From: Bacteroidaceae bacterium
GTDB taxonomy: Bacteria; Bacteroidota; Bacteroidia; Bacteroidales; Bacteroidaceae
Length of the DNA stretch: 8,102 nt
Direction of reading: 5' to 3'
Assembly: GCA_900769465.1 (NCBI GenBank)
Contig: CAAGGT010000002.1
Coordinates: 1 to 8,102, forward strand
Shown: positions 1 to 4,814 of the stretch, piece by piece
How the letters are laid out: each line of letters starts with the position of its first letter
How positions within the stretch are numbered: the stretch's first letter is position 1
Position numbers and translations under genes: made by a program
The notes under the pieces: generated by a model
Databases searched by the model: none
The model's input: the letters and a program-made list of their open reading frames with translations, nothing else
Told to the model about the DNA's origin: nothing

Positions 1-146
1 CCCCAACCATGCTGGCACTGGTTAACAGGGGGTACATTTGATTCCGCTACAGGCGGTACATTTCAAAGTGATACAGATGGTACATTTCATTCTGATATAC
101 CCGGTACATTTGAAAGTGACATGGGCGGTACATTTAAAGTGCTGCA
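1..146. mobile_element. Probable end of an IS21-family insertion element (partial)
   Basis: The left edge of the window carries five GGTACATTT repeats that stop beside a truncated HNH gene. Multiple repeats inside each terminus are a known hallmark of IS21-family elements. No istA or istB coding sequence is visible, so the body would lie to the left of position 1. The last repeat runs into GTGCTGCA. If the element obeys the common TG...CA ends, its boundary is near 146, but this is inferred. The target duplication cannot be checked because the other end is missing. An alternative is a free-standing protein-binding array. Confidence 0.5.
31..135 (+). repeat. Five GGTACATTT direct repeats at exact 24-base spacing
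   Basis: The nonamer GGTACATTT starts at 31, 55, 79, 103 and 127, so the period is exactly 24 bases four times in a row. The 15 bases between copies are only loosely similar: units 2 and 4 share AAAGTGA, and units 1 to 4 share a C/G-A-T/C-A-like stretch before the next repeat. The pattern suits transposase binding sites at an IS21-type terminus. Because 24 is a multiple of three, one frame stays open and reads as an eight-residue repeat, but nothing else supports it as protein. Confidence 0.85.
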
Positions 147-147
147 A

Positions 148-396
148 TCAATTCAACTTCTTTAAGTTGCAATATGAGCAACTGAGGAAAAGGTTATCCC
201 ATTCCTGTGCAAGTCCAGCATTACCATTACGACTGACACAATGCTCTATATGAGTATCCGTGTCACGTACACGCTCACATATATAACATTTATCCAACTG
301 ATCTGCATACAATTGGATTTTCACATCTTCTCCGTCATAAGCCTTTGTTCTTGACAATGACTCAGGTACATTTTCGCTTTTATGGACTCTTATCAT
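148..396 (-). CDS. HNH endonuclease, PtuB/TIGR02646-like, C-terminally truncated
   Basis: Only 82 residues remain of a putative HNH nuclease. Visible features are a zinc-ribbon pair C37-x-x-C40 and C73-x-x-C76, HIEH at 49-52 supplying the catalytic histidine, and DNLFLSC then CN at 67-77 with a lysine at 79. This matches the HNH (here HNN) core of TIGR02646-type proteins. The N-terminus, opening MIRVHKS, is also typical of those proteins. The frame stops six residues after the core, and IS21-like repeats follow at once, so the C-terminal part seems to have been removed by insertion. The ATG lies 3 bases after the ATPase stop, which indicates one operon and likely translational coupling. In Septu, the ATPase and HNH protein act together to cleave DNA; here activity is doubtful. 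Confidence 0.75.
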   Translation of the reverse strand: MIRVHKSENVPESLSRTKAYDGEDVKIQLYADQLDKCYICERVRDTDTHIEHCVSRNGNAGLAQEWDNLFLSCSYCNLKKLN

Positions 397-399
397 TGA

Positions 400-1635
400 C
401 TACAATGCTTTAATTTTATCGGAGTACTGAATTTTAAGCTGCATATATTCGCCGACAAGAACCGGAGATACAACTTCTGAAACCTTATCAAATTCCACAA
501 TAAGTTGTTTAACAAGCACCTTGTCTGCAGATGTCATTTCTTCCTTCTCCAGAAGGACTCTCAAATTTGCCAACTGTGAATCCATATAATACGATGAAGA
601 CCTGGCACCAAAGTATCCGTCTGCAAGAGCGTCTGAAGAATATTCGGTAAGGTCATCAATTGGCTGACGGCGTTTGAGATCGTATGCAACTGCTGTCTTA
701 ATTGAATTCAAGACATACGGTGAGTGTGTAGTAACGATGAACTGGATATTCGGGAACAGTGTTGTCAACAAAGGCATTACAATTCTATGCAGTTCAATGT
801 GCATATGGGTTTCAACTTCATCTATCAGTACAACTCCGCACTTATTGTATGCACCTACTAAAGAGTCGTTTGACTGCATCTTCAGGATAAGGTCGGCAAT
901 AATATCAATCGCTGCCATAAATCCGTCTGACATCTCTGTAAACTTAAATGGCAGACCACCTGAAGTAATGGTAAACGAATAATTCTTATAGTTGAAATCC
1001 AATTTAAGATTAGGATCCTCAAATATCCGCTTTAACATCGCTTCAAAGTCAGCAAACCATCCCTGTATCTTATTAGCCTCTTCAGCGTGACCTGATTCAC
1101 GAGCCATAGACTGCTGCACCTTAAGATTCAGCAAGAAAGTCAAGAATTTCTGCGTTTTGGTTTCTGATACAGAAGTCTTTTTGTCTAAATCCAGAAGTTC
1201 CGGCTGCTTTGGCTCAATCATATTTGCTTTTCTATCTGCCTTATAGAACGCAAACAGGAACTCATTTTTCTTGATAAGTTCTGCTACCTGAAATATGTCA
1301 TTGAACTCTACTTCTACCTTACCATATAGATTTTCAAACTGAGTTTGAACCTTTTTTAACATATTTTCAGCATGAAGCTTATCCTGAGGATTATTAGCAC
1401 GTTCTAACTCTTTCTGCCATAACGCTATATGATCCTTTAGTTTCAGAAAACTCAAATTACTATCTCCGCTAACTGTCTGGAGAAATTCAGCAATAGCACG
1501 AAGAAGTATAGTTTTACCCGTACCGTTCTTGCCAGTAAGCAATAGATGAGGACAATCCGATGATTCAATCGGAATTACAAAATCCTGAAGGTGCAGAAGT
1601 TTATTGACTTTTATACTCTTTACGAAATAATTCAT
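400..1635 (-). CDS. AAA/ABC-type ATPase, Septu PtuA-like defence protein
   Basis: This 411-residue cytosolic protein has the layout of an SMC/RecF-like ATPase. Walker A GKNGTGKT is at residues 35-42, a long charged helical stretch at about 65-105 looks like a coiled coil, the signature-like segment FTEMSDGF begins at 232, Walker B VVLIDEVETHMH is at 268-279, and the switch histidine TTHSP is at 302-306. All ATP-binding motifs look intact. An ATPase followed directly by a TIGR02646-type HNH gene is the Septu (PtuAB) arrangement, also used as effector in some retrons; no reverse transcriptase is visible here. By family knowledge it would sense phage infection and control the HNH partner. The start is supported by a promoter just upstream and by the usual N-terminal beta strand. 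Other OLD-like or RecF-like ATPase families remain possible. Confidence 0.75.
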   Translation of the reverse strand: MNYFVKSIKVNKLLHLQDFVIPIESSDCPHLLLTGKNGTGKTILLRAIAEFLQTVSGDSNLSFLKLKDHIALWQKELERANNPQDKLHAENMLKKVQTQFENLYGKVEVEFNDIFQVAELIKKNEFLFAFYKADRKANMIEPKQPELLDLDKKTSVSETKTQKFLTFLLNLKVQQSMARESGHAEEANKIQGWFADFEAMLKRIFEDPNLKLDFNYKNYSFTITSGGLPFKFTEMSDGFMAAIDIIADLILKMQSNDSLVGAYNKCGVVLIDEVETHMHIELHRIVMPLLTTLFPNIQFIVTTHSPYVLNSIKTAVAYDLKRRQPIDDLTEYSSDALADGYFGARSSSYYMDSQLANLRVLLEKEEMTSADKVLVKQLIVEFDKVSEVVSPVLVGEYMQLKIQYSDKIKAL

Positions 1636-1655
1636 AAGGCAGTGTTTTAATCATA

Positions 1656-1685
1656 CAAAAATACGAATTTATATTGATAAACAAA
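1656..1685 (-). promoter_or_regulatory. Promoter of the ATPase-HNH operon
   Basis: Read on the minus strand, TTTG (1682-1685) is followed after 18 bases by TATTTTTG (1656-1663). This fits the Bacteroidota promoter (TTTG, about 19 bases, TAnnTTTG). Transcription would begin around 1650, leaving a leader of roughly 15 bases before the ATG at 1635. Confidence 0.6.
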
Positions 1686-1692
1686 GTATGAC

Positions 1693-1730
1693 CCAAAATG
1701 AAAATATTACAAATGACATTTTCACATTGG
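1693..1730. promoter_or_regulatory. Inverted repeat between divergent promoters, candidate operator
   Basis: CCAAAATGAAAAT (1693-1705) and ATTTTCACATTGG (1718-1730) form arms that match at 11 of 13 positions around a 12-base spacer. The element sits between the -33 box of the ATPase promoter and the -7 box of the pRiA4b-like gene, and its right arm covers where that gene's -33 box should be. A dimeric regulator bound here could control both directions. The regulator is not identified. Confidence 0.5.
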
Positions 1731-1736
1731 AAATAG

Positions 1737-1744
1737 TATCTTTG
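1737..1744 (+). promoter_or_regulatory. -7 element of the pRiA4b ORF-3-like gene
   Basis: TATCTTTG matches TAnnTTTG exactly and lies 25 bases before the ATG at 1770. No good TTTG is found 19-21 bases upstream, so the -33 box is weak. This may mean that the promoter depends on a regulator bound at the adjacent inverted repeat. Confidence 0.55.
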
Positions 1745-1769
1745 CATTCATCAAAGCAATAGACTAACC

Positions 1770-2438
1770 ATGAATACCAAACAGCAGCCATTACTTGCAC
1801 CTATGTTTAATTCAAGACATCGGAATATCAAGAAGTACATAATAAACATTGAACTGCAAGGCACTTCATACAAAGTTTCCAGAAAGTTATCTGTACCTTC
1901 CAATGCTTTCGTCGGGCATCTAAGTGAAATCCTTATTCTTGCAATGGGCTGGTCTGGCAAACATATCATACAAATCAAAAAAGACGATATGGAATATGTA
2001 ACACCAGCTGATGTTAGAAGAGGTTTCTTAGATGATGTAAAATGGTTGAATTCATTTGATACAACAGTCCGAGATTTACTCAAGAGACCTTCTGATCAAT
2101 TCTTTATTTATTACGAAGTGGCAGGTTGGAAACACATCATTACTTTAGAGGAAATAGAGACATACGATTCTTTTGAATATCCTGTCATCGATTTGTTATC
2201 AGGTGAAGGTTGCTGTCCTCCTGATGATTGTGGTGGTCCATTAGGTTTTTACCTTATGCAAGAAGACCGTCACGATAGGAATTCCCCTAATTACATAAGA
2301 TTCAAAGACCGATTGAGTAGATGCGGGTTAAAAAGATTCAATGAGAAGCAATTCAATCTAAGAGAACTCAAATTCAGGGTCCAAGATTATCAAAGATTAA
2401 TGGCATACATCATTGAAGGAGAATACATGCCGTATTAA
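1770..2438 (+). CDS. Plasmid pRiA4b ORF-3-like protein (PF07929-like)
   Basis: This 222-residue protein shows the family hallmarks in order. A strand with the pattern of IELQGTSYKVSRKLSVP is at about 27-43. LSEILILAMGWSGKHIIQI at 51-69 corresponds to the family's conserved MGW...HLH region. FFIYYEVAGWKHIITLEEI at 111-129 corresponds to the F.Y.YD.GD.W.H.I.LE strand. The conserved GEGCCPPDDCGG at 145-156 carries cysteines that may bind metal. The family is common on plasmids and other mobile DNA, and its biochemical role is unknown. The gene is divergent from the defence operon and shares a 134-base promoter region with it, so co-regulation is plausible, although this family is not an established Septu component. 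It is monocistronic, with its own promoter and terminator. Confidence 0.8.
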   Translation: MNTKQQPLLAPMFNSRHRNIKKYIINIELQGTSYKVSRKLSVPSNAFVGHLSEILILAMGWSGKHIIQIKKDDMEYVTPADVRRGFLDDVKWLNSFDTTVRDLLKRPSDQFFIYYEVAGWKHIITLEEIETYDSFEYPVIDLLSGEGCCPPDDCGGPLGFYLMQEDRHDRNSPNYIRFKDRLSRCGLKRFNEKQFNLRELKFRVQDYQRLMAYIIEGEYMPY

Positions 2439-2443
2439 AGGTT

Positions 2444-2474
2444 AATAGTCGGGATTACCCGGCTATTTTTGTTT
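2444..2474 (+). terminator. Intrinsic terminator of the pRiA4b-like gene
   Basis: AATAGTCGGG (2444-2453) and CCCGGCTATT (2458-2467) form a 10-base-pair stem with one G-U pair and an ATTA loop. A T-rich tail TTTGTTT follows. It begins 5 bases after the stop codon. It should also shield the adjoining origin region from read-through. Confidence 0.85.
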
Positions 2475-2488
2475 AATTGAACAGGCAG

Positions 2489-2543
2489 TGAGTACTCAAT
2501 GAGGGCTCAGTGAGTACTCAATGAGTATTCAGTGAGGGCTCTA
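2489..2543 (+). repeat. Five-unit 11-base tandem palindromic repeat
   Basis: Units begin at 2489, 2500, 2511, 2522 and 2533. They read TGAGTACTCAA, TGAGGGCTCAG, TGAGTACTCAA, TGAGTATTCAG and TGAGGGCTCTA. Units one and three contain the perfect palindrome TGAGTACTCA. The 11-base period is close to one helical turn, so every unit faces the same side of the DNA. A bound protein or an origin accessory role is likely. The sequence is unrelated to the iterons. Confidence 0.85.
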
Positions 2544-2650
2544 TGAATTGTAGTGGACATCAATAGTGTTGTATGGAATTGTCGTCTGAAGTTAGGAGGG
2601 GTTGGGAGGGGTGCGTCAAAAGTTAGGTGGAGTGATGGGAGTATGGGTAT

Positions 2651-2659
2651 TGTGGAGAA
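2651..2659 (-). promoter_or_regulatory. Possible degenerate DnaA box
   Basis: TGTGGAGAA differs at one position from the reverse complement of the DnaA box TTWTNCACA. A second one-mismatch candidate, TGTGGAAAT, is at 2935-2943 next to the last iteron. Iteron plasmids often need host DnaA, but single near-matches occur by chance. Confidence 0.25.
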
Positions 2660-2714
2660 ATGGGCTTCTGAGGATGATGTAGGGCGGTTTTTGATAGTAT
2701 GGGGATAGGTGGAG

Positions 2715-2735
2715 ATGCCCGATCGGGTCGGGCAT
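2715..2735. repeat. Perfect 8-base-pair hairpin inside the origin
   Basis: ATGCCCGA (2715-2722) and TCGGGCAT (2728-2735) pair perfectly around a TCGGG loop. The inner CCCGATCGGG is itself a palindrome, so two alternative foldings exist. It is a GC-rich island in the 190-base gap between iterons two and three and contains the only GATC that I see in the origin. No T-tract follows, so a terminator is unlikely. A single-strand initiation or protein site is possible. Confidence 0.55.
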
Positions 2736-2944
2736 GACGGTGAGGGAAAGAATTGGATGGGTATATATTTTTGACCAGATGGGTGGGTATTCTGATAGAA
2801 TGTCGTCAAAGTTTAGGAGTGGAGGATGAGAGGTCGTCAGAGTTTAGGGGAAAGGGCGTCAAAAGTTAGGATGAGAGTCGTCAAAAGTTAGGGCGAGAAG
2901 GTGGTGAATGTCGTCATTTTTTAGTGCCTGGAGTTGTGGAAATG

Positions 2945-2986
2945 AGACATAGATGTCTGATAGTCAGATATTGAGAGCATATCAGA
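2945..2986. repeat. Nested inverted repeats downstream of the iterons
   Basis: AGACAT/ATGTCT (2945-2950 and 2953-2958), TCTGA/TCAGA (arms separated by TAG, starting 2956) and TCTGATA/TATCAGA (2956-2962 and 2980-2986) overlap. They lie between the last iteron and the AT-rich block. They could fold in alternative ways and might bind protein or help end rep transcription on the minus strand. Confidence 0.45.
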
Positions 2987-3057
2987 AAATGTGACACAAA
3001 TAGACATCAAATGATTATCTATCTGATTATAAAATAGAGATGAAAAGAAAAAGGCAC

Positions 3058-4107
3058 TTATTCTGCAACTGTGTAGCGAGAAAGCCAGTTGTTGTGCCAG
3101 GATGTGATGGCAGTGAGAATGTAGGCATCTACATCTTGGATGGATCTTCCTGTTCTGTTCGTGCGGATATATGTGATGACTTCTGCGAGTTTATGTATGA
3201 ATGGCAGTAGGTCTTCGTGGTCGAGTTGAACGAAGATATCTGAAAGTAGTGTAACGGATGCTCCGACAGAGGCAAGGAGTTCGAAGACCGTATCTCTTGC
3301 CGTGAAGAGGTCTGTCTGTATTTCCGCATCGGATTTGACTGATTTCACTTTAAAGACTATATATTTTGATGCGGTTGTGTATAGTCGATATTCAAAGAAT
3401 ACCGGAAAGCGTTCCTTTAACTCCTCGTGTGCAGGTTGGATGATCTTGGATGTAAGGTTATCCTGACGTATATAAGCATTCCCCAAAGAAAACTGACGAC
3501 GGAATTTATCCATAGTGATTGCAAAACCGCCTTTCTGCTTCCAGGAGCATATAAGCCAATATATACGCAGAGTGTACCTGTTTGTTATAGAGAGTGCCAT
3601 AGTTCTGGAGAAGGTGAAATAGCCTTCTTCAGTTGTCAATAATGACATCAGCACGGAATCGCTGATATGTATATCGAGGATTCGAGCGAACTGTGGATAG
3701 TCGAAGCCTGTAATGAGTGGCTTCATTTCTACCTTACCTCTTGATGATACCACACTGATCTGACAGGACTTGAGTTCATCAAGATATCTTCTCAAACGAC
3801 CTCCGTTTCTTTTGCCAAGCCCGAATTCTGATACAGGGACAGATATAGTTCGGACATATCCACCTAATGTCGTTGCGGATTTTGGAGGGAGCAGACTCTC
3901 CGGCACCGCTGCGGATATCCGTCGATATGTGATCTTGTGCCGTAATGCTGGTTGGAGGTATTGCACAATAATGAGAATGATCCTCAGATGTGCCAATTTG
4001 AATTTGCCCTCGATATTAGCCACACGATTAACGCACACAAGTTCATCTTTGACTTGTGCGATAAATTCAGCATTTCCATTGTCTCGAATCGTATTTTCCA
4101 ATATCAA
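3058..4107 (-). CDS. Rep_3 family plasmid replication initiator
   Basis: The product is an initiator-type replication protein of about 349 residues, made of two winged-helix-like halves. In the longest reading (from 4131), the N-terminal half has ELVCVNRVANIEGKFKLAHL at about 30-49, corresponding to the family's opening. The second half has YTLRIYWLICSWKQKGGFAI at 186-205, then a recognition-helix region and IQPAHEELKERFPVFFEY at 231-248, the best-conserved part of the family. The C-terminal 90 residues are an extension. It should bind the iterons as a monomer and open the origin. No in-frame ATG exists near the start. The longest frame begins with TTG at 4131, inside the predicted -7 box, so I chose TTG at 4107; TTG at 4101 is equally possible. 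Neighbouring inverted repeats suggest autorepression. Confidence 0.85.
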   Translation of the reverse strand: MILENTIRDNGNAEFIAQVKDELVCVNRVANIEGKFKLAHLRIILIIVQYLQPALRHKITYRRISAAVPESLLPPKSATTLGGYVRTISVPVSEFGLGKRNGGRLRRYLDELKSCQISVVSSRGKVEMKPLITGFDYPQFARILDIHISDSVLMSLLTTEEGYFTFSRTMALSITNRYTLRIYWLICSWKQKGGFAITMDKFRRQFSLGNAYIRQDNLTSKIIQPAHEELKERFPVFFEYRLYTTASKYIVFKVKSVKSDAEIQTDLFTARDTVFELLASVGASVTLLSDIFVQLDHEDLLPFIHKLAEVITYIRTNRTGRSIQDVDAYILTAITSWHNNWLSRYTVAE

Positions 4108-4109
4108 GG

Positions 4110-4128
4110 CGACAAATATTATTTGACG
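4110..4128. promoter_or_regulatory. Operator 1: inverted repeat over the rep transcription start
   Basis: CGACAAATATTATTTGACG is an imperfect palindrome; with one flanking base each side, 9 of 10 pairs match. On the minus strand its outer half reads CGTCAAAT, sharing CGTCAAA with the iterons. It abuts the rep -7 element (4129-4136) and covers the expected start of transcription, which is where an autorepressing Rep dimer would bind. Confidence 0.65.
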
Positions 4129-4159
4129 CAAAAATATCGGAAAAATTTTGTGTTACAAA
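4129..4159 (-). promoter_or_regulatory. Promoter of the rep gene
   Basis: On the minus strand TTTG (4156-4159) is followed by exactly 19 bases and TATTTTTG (4129-4136), a full match to the Bacteroidota promoter consensus. The -7 box ends just before operator 1. Transcription should start near 4125, ruling out the TTG at 4131 as the start codon. Confidence 0.7.
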
Positions 4160-4162
4160 AAT

Positions 4163-4193
4163 TTTCGCCTTTCTTTGCGACAAGTTACATTTG
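4163..4193 (+). promoter_or_regulatory. First candidate promoter of the traO-like operon
   Basis: TTTC (4163-4166), a near match to TTTG, is followed by 19 bases and TACATTTG (4186-4193), an exact TAnnTTTG. The -7 box lies inside operator 2, so a bound repressor would block it. The leader to the ATG at 4243 would be about 45 bases. Confidence 0.5.
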
Positions 4194-4196
4194 ACT
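4178..4196. promoter_or_regulatory. Operator 2 in the divergent promoter region
   Basis: CGACAAGTTACATTTGACT shares CGACAA and ATTTGAC, with the same spacing, with operator 1. With the preceding G, the 19-base stretches GCGACAA-N5-ATTTGAC at 4109 and 4177 agree at 15 positions. It covers the -7 box TACATTTG of the first operon promoter. Its outer right edge has lost the final G, so it is the least symmetrical copy. Confidence 0.55.
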
Positions 4197-4197
4197 A

Positions 4198-4216
4198 CGA
4201 CAATTTATATTTGTCG
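4198..4216. promoter_or_regulatory. Operator 3 in the divergent promoter region
   Basis: CGACAATTTATATTTGTCG has perfect six-base outer arms CGACAA/TTGTCG and matches operator 1 at 15 of 19 positions. It begins 20 bases after operator 2, about two helical turns. It covers the second -7 box TATATTTG. Confidence 0.6.
4206..4213 (+). promoter_or_regulatory. Second candidate -7 element of the traO-like operon
   Basis: TATATTTG is an exact TAnnTTTG and would start transcription about 25 bases before the ATG at 4243. No TTTG is present 19-21 bases upstream, so it is weaker than the first promoter unless activated. It is wholly inside operator 3. Confidence 0.4.
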
Positions 4217-4242
4217 TTTTGAAATTAAAACACCCAAAGACA

Positions 4243-4803
4243 ATGTTACGGATTTATCACAGACTTGCTATTGCAACAGTCGTCATTCTTACCATCAGTA
4301 CCGTCAATGCTCACGGGCAGAGGACAATGAAAGGTCAGTCGGCTTTGGAGATTGGAGCTTCATACAACGGTATGTCAGCAGGAGTATCGGCAGACTACTC
4401 ACAGTACACACTAAACGGTTTGTGGTATGTAGGCATTGGAGCAAATGACTATTTCGCTTTATATGGAGTGGACGAGCGGATGAGATATGATCATTTCTGT
4501 TCATATGGAGGATATCTGTTCCGTTTGGCAGGAACAAGAAGCCGGAGCGTATGTCTCTATGGAGGTGGAGCTGTTATGATCGGGATGGAATGGATCGATC
4601 CATTCGGGGAACTTCCGCAACAGTTCAGTGCAGCTCTGGAGCACTACAGATTCCTGTATGGAGTTGCACCGAAAATTCTGGCGGAATTCTTCGTTTCATC
4701 AAGATTTGCATTCACCCTATTTGGGAGTATTCCGATAAACTTTTCATCTGCATACGGCAATGTAGGCTTCAATGCTGGAGCCGGATTCAGGATAATGCTA
4801 TAA
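4243..4803 (+). CDS. TraO-like conjugal transfer protein, exported
   Basis: From the ATG at 4243 this is a 186-residue exported protein. A signal peptide covers about residues 1-26 (basic start, hydrophobic core AIATVVILTIST, then NAHGQ). The mature part resembles Bacteroides conjugative-transposon TraO: an early MKGQ..LEIGASYNG, a strand-rich YSQYTLNGLWYVGIGAND, LYGGGAVMIGME in the middle, and a C-terminal GNVGFNAGAGFRIML ending in an aromatic-hydrophobic strand as outer-membrane beta proteins do. TraO proteins belong to the conjugation machinery of Bacteroidota elements. No other tra genes are in the window, so this may be a relict or a differently organised system. A TTG at 4219 would add eight residues before the signal peptide and overlaps promoter sequence, so ATG is preferred. 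First gene of the plus-strand operon. Confidence 0.65.
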   Translation: MLRIYHRLAIATVVILTISTVNAHGQRTMKGQSALEIGASYNGMSAGVSADYSQYTLNGLWYVGIGANDYFALYGVDERMRYDHFCSYGGYLFRLAGTRSRSVCLYGGGAVMIGMEWIDPFGELPQQFSAALEHYRFLYGVAPKILAEFFVSSRFAFTLFGSIPINFSSAYGNVGFNAGAGFRIML

Positions 4804-4814
4804 ATCTTTACGAT

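Larger units (their letters stand above)
2583..2925 (+). repeat. Iterons, consensus CGTCAAAAGTTAGG (seven sites)
   Basis: Fourteen-base sites start at 2583 (CGTCTGAAGTTAGG), 2614, 2804 (CGTCAAAGTTTAGG), 2835 (CGTCAGAGTTTAGG), 2857 and 2879. A degenerate one starts at 2912 (CGTCATTTTTTAGT). Copies at 2614, 2857 and 2879 are identical, CGTCAAAAGTTAGG. Start-to-start distances are 31, 190, 31, 22, 22 and 33 bases, near whole helical turns. Direct repeats of this kind next to a Rep_3-type gene are the usual initiator binding sites that set copy number. Confidence 0.85.
2475..3057. other. Putative plasmid replication origin (oriV)
   Basis: This 583-base stretch has no credible gene. It holds, left to right, an 11-base palindromic array, two iterons, a G-rich segment, a perfect hairpin, five more iterons (the last degenerate), nested palindromes and an AT-rich block with two GATTAT repeats (3013-3018, 3025-3030) that could be the unwinding region. 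It adjoins the 3' end of a Rep_3-type initiator gene. Iterons plus AT-rich DNA beside such a gene define the typical theta-replication origin. Function is inferred from arrangement. Confidence 0.7.

Noticed and set aside
38..253. Plus-strand open frame with an eight-residue repeat (VHFK-like)
   Set aside because: It is a by-product of the 24-base DNA repeat and then runs antisense through the HNH gene; no start context or family resemblance.
365..373. An extra GGTACATTT inside the HNH gene
   Set aside because: It is not in phase with the 24-base array (238 bases from the last copy) and is explained by coding sequence, so probably chance.
2715..2735. Reading the origin hairpin as a terminator
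   Set aside because: No T-tract follows on either strand and no gene ends nearby in either direction.
2507..2809. Minus-strand 100-codon open frame in the origin region
   Set aside because: It reads through the palindromic array and iterons, has skewed low-complexity composition and no recognisable protein features.
4279..4292. Iteron-like CGTCATTCTTACC in the signal-peptide region of the TraO-like gene
   Set aside because: It resembles only the degenerate seventh iteron and lacks the TTAGG end, so it is not better than chance.
4551..4814. Upstream extension of the methylase frame by 88 codons
   Set aside because: It overlaps the TraO-like gene in another frame and shows no methylase similarity; the family's conserved start matches the ATG at 4815.
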